Source: Desulfobacterales bacterium (GTDB lineage: Bacteria > Desulfobacterota > Desulfobacteria > Desulfobacterales > JAHEIW01). From it: DNA of 10,061 nucleotides. Position 1 is the first letter of the stretch. Each line of letters opens with the position of its first letter. The stretch covers positions 1-10,061 of the forward strand of contig JAQYWI010000192.1 in assembly GCA_030145015.1 (NCBI GenBank). The letters run 5' to 3'. Under the pieces are notes generated by a model. The model was given only the letters and a program-made list of their open reading frames with translations. It was not told where the DNA came from and did no database searches. A program made the position numbers and the translations under genes. Below are positions 1 through 5,712 of this stretch, piece by piece.

Positions 1-237
1 TCCCCCGATCCCCAGGGACCCTGGAGCGCTCCGATACAGCTTTATCAATGCCCGGAAGCCGATTGGGACGATTCGATTTTTTGTTACGCTGCCAAGGCCC
101 ATACAATTCTTTCCGAAATCCCCGACACGCTTGTGATTACCTATATTGCCAATTCAGTGGATTTTGATAAAACGGTAAATGATGCCCGGCTGTACCGGCC
201 GAGGTTTTTGCGGGCGACTTTTAAATCGATAAAGTAG
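1..237 (+). CDS. C-terminal part of an unidentified protein (possible DUF4185-like beta-propeller), cut by window edge
   Basis: Reading frame 1 is open from the first base to TAG at 235-237 and gives 78 residues of a larger protein whose start lies outside the window. Visible stretches include GPWSAPIQLYQCPE, DDSIFCYAAKAHTILS, LVITYIANSVDF, and the end ARLYRPRFLRATFKSIK. The pattern of an aromatic-rich strand, then 'Y.AKAH', then a 'ITY..NS' strand, then 'YRPRF' near the end, resembles from memory the C-termini of DUF4185-type or similar secreted carbohydrate-active beta-propeller proteins. That assignment is an inference from a short piece and could be wrong. The stop codon falls inside the left terminal repeat of the dyad element at 231-343, so the last codon or two may have been supplied by that element. 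The function cannot be read from what is present. Confidence 0.6.
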   Translation, partial: SPDPQGPWSAPIQLYQCPEADWDDSIFCYAAKAHTILSEIPDTLVITYIANSVDFDKTVNDARLYRPRFLRATFKSIK

Positions 238-343
238 GGTCGGCCTCTGTGCCGACTTCCATGGCAGCCACGGCCTGCGACGAGCCGTTCGGCCTCGAGC
301 TCACGGCCGAGAGGCTCAGCCGAGTCGAGGGCTGCCCTACTTT
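231..343. repeat. 113-bp GC-rich dyad element (MITE/REP-like) with two internal hairpins
   Basis: A perfect 9-bp inverted terminal repeat AAAGTAGGG (231-239) / CCCTACTTT (335-343) bounds the element. Inside are a 6-bp perfect hairpin GTCGGC-CTCTGT-GCCGAC (239-256) and a larger imperfect hairpin, 282-294 paired with 305-317 (11 of 13 pairs, 10-base loop). No reading frame of interest lies inside. The structure fits a non-autonomous miniature element or a REP-type repeat. The hairpins could also terminate transcription from the upstream gene, whose stop codon is inside the left repeat. Membership of a repeat family is an inference that needs a genome-wide search. Confidence 0.6.
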
Positions 344-381
344 CAATCTAATAAAGAAGTGAATAAATTTAAGAAATGCTA

Positions 382-413
382 ACGGATTTCAATCTTTAAT
401 TGGGAAATTCCGT
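382..413. terminator. Weak dyad downstream of cutA, possible terminator
   Basis: ACGGATTTC (382-390) and GAAATTCCGT (404-413) form an imperfect inverted repeat with one bulged base. It starts about 40 bases beyond the cutA stop. It is AT-rich and has no clear U-tract on the minus strand, so it is only a weak candidate for a terminator. Confidence 0.2.
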
Positions 414-451
414 AAGGTGGAACCGAAGGATTGAACGGCAGGTCTATGAGA

Positions 452-769
452 CTATTCTTTAACTTCCGCCTGGATCCAATCCAAAAACGGCGGGTAGCCG
501 TCTGAGATCGGCAGGCTGACAATGCAGGGGCAGTCGTAACTGTGCAGCGTCTTGACTTTCTCGACCAGCCGGGAAACGAGACTTGCGGAGGTCTTGGCAA
601 TTAAAACCACTTCTGTATCCTGCTGGATTTTTTCCTCCCATCTATAAATGGACTGCATGTTATCCAAAATGTTCACACATGCAGCCAACCGGGATTCCAC
701 CAGCGCTTTCCCGATTTTCTGCGCTTCGGCTTTGCTGCCGGCGGTCATATAAACAAAATGAACTGTCAT
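452..769 (-). CDS. cutA: CutA-family divalent cation tolerance protein
   Basis: This encodes a 105-residue cytoplasmic protein of the CutA1 family, small trimeric ferredoxin-like-fold proteins linked to copper and other divalent-metal tolerance (their precise biochemical role is unsettled). Family landmarks are all present in order: the N-terminal strand MTVHFVYMTAGS, ESRLAACVNIL (about 25-36), SIYRWEEKIQ (about 41-50), the strand EVVLIAKT, then HSYDCPCIVSLPI (about 77-89) and YPPFLDWI near the C-terminus. The length is typical. The ATG at 769 is preferred because GAGGGA lies about six bases upstream. A TTG seven codons earlier, at 790, would place that ribosome-binding site inside the coding region. 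The gene stands alone, about 230 bases downstream of the IF-2-like gene on the same strand, with a dyad element between them. Confidence 0.95.
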   Translation of the reverse strand: MTVHFVYMTAGSKAEAQKIGKALVESRLAACVNILDNMQSIYRWEEKIQQDTEVVLIAKTSASLVSRLVEKVKTLHSYDCPCIVSLPISDGYPPFLDWIQAEVKE

Positions 770-798
770 CAGGGTCCCTCTCTTTTTCAAAAATAAAG

Positions 799-919
799 AA
801 GTGAGAAGTGCCTAAAATGCCTAAAGTTATGGTTTCGCTGCGCTCAATCTTTCATTTTAAAAAAGGTTAGAATTCCTCAATTTTAGGTATTTTATATCAT
901 TTTTAATTTTAGCTCACTT
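799..919. repeat. AT-rich dyad element upstream of cutA
   Basis: A perfect 7-bp inverted repeat AAGTGAG (799-805) / CTCACTT (913-919) encloses a second, imperfect 15-bp inverted repeat, 814-828 versus 879-893 (13 of 15 paired). The left arm also carries the short direct repeat TGCCTAAAA/TGCCTAAAG. There is no coding capacity. The layout is that of a miniature inverted-repeat element. From memory, similar 'GTGCCTAAA' repeats are scattered in Desulfobacterales intergenic DNA, but this was not searched. Confidence 0.45.
891..899 (-). promoter_or_regulatory. Possible extended -10 promoter for cutA
   Basis: On the minus strand TGATATAAA reads as an extended -10 box (TG-n-TATAAA), about 120 bases upstream of the cutA start. 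No good -35 box is present. It lies in the right arm of the 799-919 dyad element, so the element may contribute the promoter. The signal is weak, because AT-rich DNA yields such matches by chance. Confidence 0.25.
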
Positions 920-999
920 GTTGGTATAAGCACTTTTTATAGGTTTAAAACTTTACCAGCGGGCGTTAGTCTGCCAGAGGCGGATTGAGATAGGTTCTA

Positions 1000-1701
1000 T
1001 TATGATATGGAACGAATGATGCCACTGCGCGGTTTCCAGCGGCCGGCGCCTTTTTGCCGAATGCTTTCATAGCATTCCACCAGATCATCGACTTTGGCTT
1101 TATTCCAACCCTCCAGTTTAATTCCCACCTGCTGACCGGGCTTGGCTTTCTTAACATTTTGCCCTTCGATCTGAAGAGATGTGATTTTTCCGAAATAGGC
1201 CGGGCCCATGGCGGTGATGACGCGGAAGTCATTCCCCGATTCAATGCTGCCCTCCAGCACTTCACATCCGATGACGACTCCTTTGGGGCTGCTTCTGAAT
1301 GTGGCAATGACTTTGGCTTTGCCGGTAATTTTTTCTTCGGCTGCCTTAATGATGAAGCTTTGAGCAATCCCGCGCATGTCTTCGTTCAATTTATAGATGG
1401 TATCGTAGAGTCGCACTTCAACACCGTATTCTTTGATTTCTTGCTCCAGCTTCGGCATGGTGTCCACGCTGAATCCAAGGATCAATTTACTGCCGGTGCG
1501 GGCCATCATCACATCGGATTTGGATACATTACCGATACCGGTCTGAATGAGATCGATCTTCACCCCGGGCACGTTAATTTCGGCCAGACTGGTACTGACC
1601 GCCTCAACTGTGCCGGCAACATCGCACTTCAAAACAACTTCTAATTTCTTTTGGTCCACAAGATTGGAAGAAATACTATGCTGGGTTTTTTTTCGGGCCA
1701 T
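1000..1701 (-). CDS. Stand-alone IF-2 C-terminal-half protein (domains III and IV), no GTPase domain
   Basis: The 233-residue product aligns by eye with the last two domains of bacterial translation initiation factor IF-2. Residues about 20-80 match domain III: CDVAGTVEAV, then IDLIQTGIGNVSKSDVMMA and ILGFSVD, equivalent to IF-2 'ADVQGSVEAL', 'GVGAITESDV' and 'IIGFNVR'. Residues about 93-125 match the linking helix (VEVRLYDTIYKL). Residues about 127-213 match the beta-barrel domain IV, ending VGIKLEGWNKAKVDDLVE. There are no G-domain motifs, and the frame does not continue upstream. The cysteine after the IG (C146) is kept, but the residues that bind fMet-tRNA in IF-2 are replaced: the K-R-F/Y triad by Q177-I178-E179, and E-C by Q191-V192. 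A basic tail (RQKGAGRWKPRS) is additional. The ATG at 1701 has only a distant AAGGA. The natural reading is a paralogue with a different role, not the cell's working IF-2. Confidence 0.85.
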   Translation of the reverse strand: MARKKTQHSISSNLVDQKKLEVVLKCDVAGTVEAVSTSLAEINVPGVKIDLIQTGIGNVSKSDVMMARTGSKLILGFSVDTMPKLEQEIKEYGVEVRLYDTIYKLNEDMRGIAQSFIIKAAEEKITGKAKVIATFRSSPKGVVIGCEVLEGSIESGNDFRVITAMGPAYFGKITSLQIEGQNVKKAKPGQQVGIKLEGWNKAKVDDLVECYESIRQKGAGRWKPRSGIIRSIS

Positions 1702-1757
1702 TTCTCTTAAATTCCTTTACCACACCTAAGGTCCTATTGAGACAATATTTAACTATC

Positions 1758-1786
1758 TATTTATCACCATGACTCAATTGACTCAA
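1758..1786 (-). promoter_or_regulatory. Sigma70-like promoter for the IF-2-like gene, overlapping a direct repeat
   Basis: On the minus strand TTGAGT (1781-1786), a 17-base spacer and TAAATA (1758-1763) form a reasonable housekeeping promoter about 57 bases upstream of the IF-2-like ATG. The -35 box and spacer carry two copies of TTGAGTCA one base apart (plus-strand TGACTCAA at 1770-1777 and 1779-1786), a possible operator. The promoter starts five bases after the stop codon of the upstream membrane-protein gene, so the IF-2-like gene can be transcribed independently of the psp-like pair. Confidence 0.45.
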
Positions 1787-1790
1787 GTAT

Positions 1791-2345
1791 TTAAATCCCG
1801 CCGGACAGTATTTTCCGGGCTGCCATTTTTGCCTTTTCAAAAGGATCCACTTCAATTTCGGCTTCAAAATCGCTGCGATAGTCAAATATAACAAAGTAAA
1901 GGGCCTGGATTAGAAAAAACAGCCATATCCCCAGGGCCGACGCCAGGTCTACAGCGGGCATTGCACCGCATACGAGCAGCCCGGTTGCCAGGCCTAAACC
2001 GATCTCCGCTCCGAATCGTTTTAAAGAAGGTTTTTCTTTGAAACAGATACCGCTGCGAATCCAGCCCAGCATCACCAGGGATGTAAACAAAAAGGCGCTC
2101 GTTGATCTGATAAAAAAAGCGGCTAAAAACAGCAGCAGCAAGGGGAGGCTGATTGATCTGAGTGACTCAGGGGCCCAGCGTGACAGCAAGACCGCGTATC
2201 CGGCCAGCAATACCCAGAGTGACACCTGAAAACTCGCCGGCCAGAACAAAAAGCGGCTTAAGGCGACACATAACGGAATATACAAAAGCCCCCCAATTAG
2301 ACCCCAGATAATTGTCGATCGTATGGGATTTGCGGTGGATTTCAT
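1791..2345 (-). CDS. Polytopic membrane protein, partner of the PspA homologue
   Basis: The product has 184 residues and about six hydrophobic helices (roughly 11-33, 40-56, 65-80, 83-98, 112-130 and 133-154). A short charged tail follows (EAEIEVDPFEKAKMAARKIL), predicted to be cytoplasmic. I do not recognise a named family. Its start codon overlaps the stop of the PspA homologue by ATGA (2342-2345), so the two are almost certainly co-transcribed and translationally coupled. Known Psp systems pair the peripheral coiled-coil PspA with small integral membrane proteins (PspB/PspC, LiaF and similar). This protein is not evidently related to any of those, but by position it could be the membrane anchor or stress sensor for the PspA homologue. 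That role is inferred from context only. Confidence 0.85.
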   Translation of the reverse strand: MKSTANPIRSTIIWGLIGGLLYIPLCVALSRFLFWPASFQVSLWVLLAGYAVLLSRWAPESLRSISLPLLLLFLAAFFIRSTSAFLFTSLVMLGWIRSGICFKEKPSLKRFGAEIGLGLATGLLVCGAMPAVDLASALGIWLFFLIQALYFVIFDYRSDFEAEIEVDPFEKAKMAARKILSGGI

Positions 2346-2902
2346 GATGGCACACCTCCTTTTAGAGCTTCCTTTCTCTGCAGAAGCTCAAGTTCCACTT
2401 CCTCTTCGCTGAGCTCATAAACGCTAAAGCCGGATGGCCCTGCCGACCATGGTTCTTCCCACCGTTGTTGTTCCGTGCGATGAAAATATGTGGTGGCTTT
2501 TTGTTTGAGCTCCTCATATTGCAGCCGCTGCTGTTCTAAATTCTCTTTGAACTGAGCCATTTCATGATTCAGCAGATCAATATGGTTGTGGCGTTCGGTC
2601 TGAATACGGGATAAGGGTTTGAGTTTTTTAATAAGCATCCGGGCAATATCATCCCTGTCTTTTTTAATTGCCACTTCCAGATCCGACTCCAGGTTGTCGG
2701 TCTCCTTTTTTCCTTTTTGAAACGCCTGTTGGGCCTGATCTCTGGCGGTCCCCATTTTTTTTAGTTGCGTTTCTTTTTGAACAAGAGATTCCTGCATGTC
2801 TCTAAGGTGTTGTTTCAATAAAAGCCCCTGGTCTTCAATCTGATCCATGACACCATGGATGTCTGCTTTAAACAATCGGATAACACGGGTTAAAAGAGCC
2901 AT
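2342..2902 (-). CDS. PspA/IM30-family phage-shock-like protein
   Basis: The 186-residue product is a PspA/IM30-family coiled-coil protein (PF04012 type). The family binds the inner face of the cytoplasmic membrane, forms ESCRT-III-like assemblies and helps keep the membrane intact under stress. The N-terminal MALLTRVIRLFKADIHGVMD is the expected amphipathic membrane-binding helix followed by the conserved start of helix 1. Residues about 20-145 are long, heptad-like charged helices (DQGLLLKQHLRDMQESL, KKMGTARDQAQQAF). The C-terminus is shorter than in E. coli PspA (222 residues) and carries an acidic patch (LSEEEVELELLQRKEAL). A strong ribosome-binding site, GGAGGA, lies seven bases before the ATG. 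It is the first gene of a two-gene unit with the downstream six-helix protein. I saw no clear sigma54 promoter or PspF-like activator nearby, so enterobacterial-type regulation is not supported. Confidence 0.88.
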   Translation of the reverse strand: MALLTRVIRLFKADIHGVMDQIEDQGLLLKQHLRDMQESLVQKETQLKKMGTARDQAQQAFQKGKKETDNLESDLEVAIKKDRDDIARMLIKKLKPLSRIQTERHNHIDLLNHEMAQFKENLEQQRLQYEELKQKATTYFHRTEQQRWEEPWSAGPSGFSVYELSEEEVELELLQRKEALKGGVPS

Positions 2903-2986
2903 GATTATTTCCTCCAGGTTTTGATATTATCTAAGCATGATCTTTTTTGTCGTTCTTTAAGTGCTCAGATATCAGTTTTAAATTCG

Positions 2987-3162
2987 AAATTCGAAGCACG
3001 AAATGCGAAACAAATCCGAAATCCGAATGTTCTAAAGACCAAAACAAATCTACTACTAAATGTCCCTCAAGGCATGATCCTGTTTCGGTCATTTGAATTT
3101 TGGTAATTCGAGATTGTTTCGACCCATTTTATTAGATCAGGCGAAATTCGTGCTTCGGATTT
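2987..3162. repeat. Dyad-symmetric intergenic element, right arm interrupted
   Basis: The outer arms 2987-3007 and 3142-3162 pair in 18 of 21 positions around the core GAAGCACGAA / TTCGTGCTTC. The inner arms (from CGAAACAAATCCGAAATCC on the left and the segment ending GATTGTTTCG on the right) are also partly complementary. The right arm is broken by about 20-22 bases (about 3122-3143) that have no counterpart on the left and are flanked by CG on each side. The 320-base gap between the VWA and PspA genes (2903-3222) holds this element and otherwise only a short direct repeat, ATTCATTAAA at 3181-3190 and 3197-3206. No gene is supported there. Confidence 0.5.
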
Positions 3163-3222
3163 TCATATTTCTTCCAAGCAATTCATTAAATTTACGATTC
3201 ATTAAACAGCAGACAGCCACCT

Positions 3223-4653
3223 TTATCGTCGTCCCTTATAACCTTCATACTGCATGGCTTTTGAATTGGCTTTTTGCTTCCGGGATACCGCGGCCGGGGC
3301 GCCTTGAAAGGTACTTTCCACTCTTTGACGCAGCTCTTTTAGGTCGCGATCCAGATTTTGGGTGACTTCGGCCGAACCGACGGTTTCATTGATCGACTCT
3401 TGCTCGCGGTAATAGCTGTGGATGCGCTGCAGGGCTTTTTGTTTTTTGCCCGTTTTAATGTCCGCGGCGACTTCCTGTTTGAGCCGGTTGTAATCTTCGC
3501 GAATGACTTTTTCAGTCCAGGACGTTTTGTCGATTGAAGCCCGGACCTCTTTTTGATTTTTGACACAGGTAATTTTATAGGACCCGTCAAGGGTTGTTTC
3601 CATCGGCCGGTCGTTGAAACGATAACGGACCTTGATCCTGCCCATTTCAAAACTTCCGGGTGCACCGGTCGGCAGCTGTAATGTCAGAAACAATTTGCGG
3701 ATTTGACCGGAGCGTAAGTCTCCCGGATAAAAAACCGCATGATCGTTTTGAATTTCGATCGCATATCCGGAGGCATCTACCAGGGAGATTTCATTGTTCA
3801 GGGGAAAAGAAATCGATACATTGGTTGCAACTGTTGCTTTGGAATAGAACAATTCCTTTTGAAAAACCTCCGCGAATGCCATCGGATTTTCCAGATAATA
3901 GTAGTTACCGGCACCGCGGTCGGCAATGGCGGTCATCAACTGCTCGTTGAAATCGTTTCCCACCCCAACCGTGCTGACCGCAAATTCTTTTTCAACGGCA
4001 ATCCCGGCCATATCGCCTAATCGGGTGGAATCCGTAATCCCTTTATTGGCAAGTCCGTCGGAGATGAGGATCACCTTTCCGGTATTTCCATCATCAGGGG
4101 CCGATACCAGCAGGTTTATCCCCGCCTGCAGTCCGGCACCCAGGTTGGTTCCACCACCGGCTGTTATGCGATGGATGAGAGACTCGAGCTGTTGGCGACG
4201 ATCTGCGGTGACTTTGTCCAGGGTAGAGACATACTGAACGTTGTCTGAGTAAGTAATCAGGGCAAAGCGATCCTTTGCGGACAGGCTGGATAAAAGATTT
4301 AAGACGGCCTGTCGCGCGTCATTGATTTTGCGTCCTTTCATTGAGCCGCTGCGATCCAATACGATGACCATATCTACATTGCGAGATTCTGTAGCAGTTG
4401 GACCAAAGTCATCAGAGGTTTGCAGCTTCAGGGCAAGGTTGACCCTGCCGTCGGATCCCTGAAGAATTTTGTTTTGGATCAGCCGGCCGCTGAGCGTTAC
4501 CGGGCCGGATCCTGTTGGCGGGGTGTGAGTTGCAGGCGTTGTCCAGCCCGTAAACCATGTTTTCCCTCCACCGGCGGTATAGGCCATTGCGGCTCCGGTG
4601 GCAGCGATCAAAGCGATAATAAAAATAAATGATTTTAGACGAGTGGGTTTCAT
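3223..4653 (-). CDS. Secreted von Willebrand factor type A (VWA) domain protein
   Basis: The product has 476 residues. The start MKPTRLKSF is followed by a hydrophobic stretch and an A-M-A/Y-T cleavage site after residue 24, a typical Sec signal peptide. A VWA domain spans about 91-265 with a complete metal-ion-dependent adhesion site: DRSGS (D100, S102, S104), GGGTN (T169) and ISDG (D199). A beta-rich segment follows to about 370, then a charged helical C-terminus rich in K, R, E and Q. There is no LPXTG motif, C-terminal membrane helix or lipobox, so the mature protein should be soluble in the periplasm or released. The ATG is preceded by AAGGAG at good spacing. The gene is divergent from the response regulator and kinase, which suggests shared control or a shared envelope process. 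VWA domains generally mediate metal-dependent protein binding; the ligand is unknown. Confidence 0.92.
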   Translation of the reverse strand: MKPTRLKSFIFIIALIAATGAAMAYTAGGGKTWFTGWTTPATHTPPTGSGPVTLSGRLIQNKILQGSDGRVNLALKLQTSDDFGPTATESRNVDMVIVLDRSGSMKGRKINDARQAVLNLLSSLSAKDRFALITYSDNVQYVSTLDKVTADRRQQLESLIHRITAGGGTNLGAGLQAGINLLVSAPDDGNTGKVILISDGLANKGITDSTRLGDMAGIAVEKEFAVSTVGVGNDFNEQLMTAIADRGAGNYYYLENPMAFAEVFQKELFYSKATVATNVSISFPLNNEISLVDASGYAIEIQNDHAVFYPGDLRSGQIRKLFLTLQLPTGAPGSFEMGRIKVRYRFNDRPMETTLDGSYKITCVKNQKEVRASIDKTSWTEKVIREDYNRLKQEVAADIKTGKKQKALQRIHSYYREQESINETVGSAEVTQNLDRDLKELRQRVESTFQGAPAAVSRKQKANSKAMQYEGYKGRR

Positions 4654-4770
4654 GGATAGCTCCTTTCGATTTATGGATTATTTTTGGCATAGGTGCTGTC
4701 ATGCTTCTTCAATTCTATTCCAGCGCAGCCAAAACACAATTCAAAGAAATGTAAAAAAAGCGTGCCAGGT

Positions 4771-4814
4771 TTTTACATAACTTTTACTTTGAAAATAGAC
4801 AGATCTGATATAAT
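4771..4814 (+). promoter_or_regulatory. Extended -10 promoter with upstream tandem 11-bp repeat, for the response-regulator operon
   Basis: TGATATAAT at 4806-4814 is a perfect extended -10 box (TG-n-TATAAT). Upstream are two tandem, similar 11-mers, TTTTACATAAC (4771-4781) and TTTTACTTTGA (4782-4792). They cover the place of a -35 box, which is itself poor (ACTTTG). OmpR/PhoB-family regulators usually bind tandem 10-11 bp half-sites, so this could be an autoregulatory box. The transcript would start about 4821, just inside the dyad element, giving a leader of about 190 bases. Confidence 0.45.
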
Positions 4815-4982
4815 GTCATTAGAAGTGATTTCAAAACCCCATCTATCGTCCGATAGCTGCGTTGCAGACCTCTTCAAAATGCTCACATACTCTAATGTAT
4901 GCTGCGCTTTTTCATCGGCCTGCGCCTTGCTCTCGAACGCGATCTGAGGTTTTGAAACCACTTCTCGCGGTTTCGTAATGAC
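4815..4982. repeat. 168-bp MITE-like element in the leader of the response-regulator gene
   Basis: The inverted arms AGAAGTGATTTCAAAACC (4821-4838) and GGTTTTGAAACCACTTCT (4948-4965) match in 17 of 18 positions. GTCATT (4815-4820) and AATGAC (4977-4982) extend the symmetry outward, with 11 extra bases in the right arm. Internal dyads are present: CTATCG-TC-CGATAG and CATAC-TCTAAT-GTATG. The minus strand has an open frame of about 62 codons through the element (GTG at 4961), with no ribosome-binding site and no recognisable family. I treat it as a by-product of the repeat. The element ends about 31 bases before the regulator's ATG. Confidence 0.65.
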
Positions 4983-5013
4983 GCTATCCCGTAGAAAAGG
5001 AGCAAGGAATTAA

Positions 5014-5712
5014 ATGCAGACACCGAAAGCACGCATTCTCGTCGTTGAGGATGACCCGGCCTTGTTACGCGGGCTCCTTGATGTGTTGGTATACAACGGC
5101 TATGAGGTTAAAGGGGTAGAAGACGGCGGCCGGGGATTGGATGCGGGTCTTAAAGAGGCATTTGATTTGATCCTGCTGGATGTCATGTTGCCGACGCTTG
5201 ACGGGTTTTCAATCTGCAAAGAAGTACGTAAAAAGAAACCCGGCCAGGGCATTATCATCATTACCGCCAAAGGCTCCGAGGATGATATCGTAACCGGTTT
5301 TAACGCCGGAGCCGATGACTATATCAGCAAGCCGTTTTCCCTCAGGGAAGTTATGGTACGGGTGGAAGCGGTTTTGCGTCGCACCGGCAAAAATCCGGGG
5401 GACGTGGAAATTCGTTTTCGAGATATTTTTTTTGACGGCAAAAACCTGATAGCTGAATATCAAAATCAAACCCTGGAACTGACCCGTAAAGAAATGGATA
5501 TCATCGCCTATTTGCATCGCCATCGGGATCGGATCGTTTCCAAAAAAGAACTGCTCACCGAGGTGTGGCAATATGCCGACGCGGATATCGAAACTCGAAC
5601 CGTGGATATTCATATGCTCAAGCTGCGCAAAAAAATTGCCCTGTTGATCGGCGATACCCCTTTTGTAAACACCATCAGGGGGGAAGGCTACCGGTTGGAA
5701 CCTGAAAAATGA
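5014..5712 (+). CDS. OmpR/PhoB-family response regulator
   Basis: The 232-residue cytoplasmic DNA-binding regulator has a receiver domain at about 6-120, with the acidic pocket E12-D13-D14, phospho-acceptor D56 (in LILLDVMLP), T84 and K106 (ISKPFS). All key residues are intact. The C-terminal winged-helix effector (about 131-230) shows LELTRKEMDIIAYL, the recognition region ETRTVDIHMLKLRKKI and the closing wing NTIRGEGYRLE, as in OmpR/PhoB-type transcription factors. The ATG follows AAGGA by six bases. The stop overlaps the kinase start by ATGA (5709-5712), so this is a cognate two-component pair with translational coupling. Likely targets are its own operon and possibly the divergent VWA gene. 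The likely promoter lies upstream of the dyad element that fills most of the 5' leader. Confidence 0.95.
   Translation: MQTPKARILVVEDDPALLRGLLDVLVYNGYEVKGVEDGGRGLDAGLKEAFDLILLDVMLPTLDGFSICKEVRKKKPGQGIIIITAKGSEDDIVTGFNAGADDYISKPFSLREVMVRVEAVLRRTGKNPGDVEIRFRDIFFDGKNLIAEYQNQTLELTRKEMDIIAYLHRHRDRIVSKKELLTEVWQYADADIETRTVDIHMLKLRKKIALLIGDTPFVNTIRGEGYRLEPEK

Noticed and set aside
1054..1644. 196-codon plus-strand open frame opposite the IF-2-like gene
   Set aside because: It is antisense to a gene with clear homology; the composition (rich in H, F and N) and lack of any motif mark it as a shadow.
2903..2935. Sigma70-like -10 (TAATAT) ahead of the PspA gene
   Set aside because: The matching -35 is poor (ACGACA at 18 bases) and the region is AT-rich, so it cannot be told from chance.
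3223..4653. VWA protein as a sortase substrate in a dedicated-sortase cluster
   Set aside because: The C-terminus has no LPXTG-like motif, hydrophobic anchor or following sortase gene.
4755..4767. Sigma54-like -24 box TGGCACGC on the minus strand upstream of the VWA gene
   Set aside because: The -24 half is perfect, but the required GC of the -12 element is replaced by TT in a T-run, and no sigma54 activator is nearby.
4773..4961. Minus-strand open frame of 62 codons (VSKPQIAFESKAQADEKA and onward)
   Set aside because: It lies almost wholly within the inverted-repeat element, starts with GTG inside the terminal arm, has no ribosome-binding site and matches no family I know; it is best explained as repeat sequence that happens to be open.
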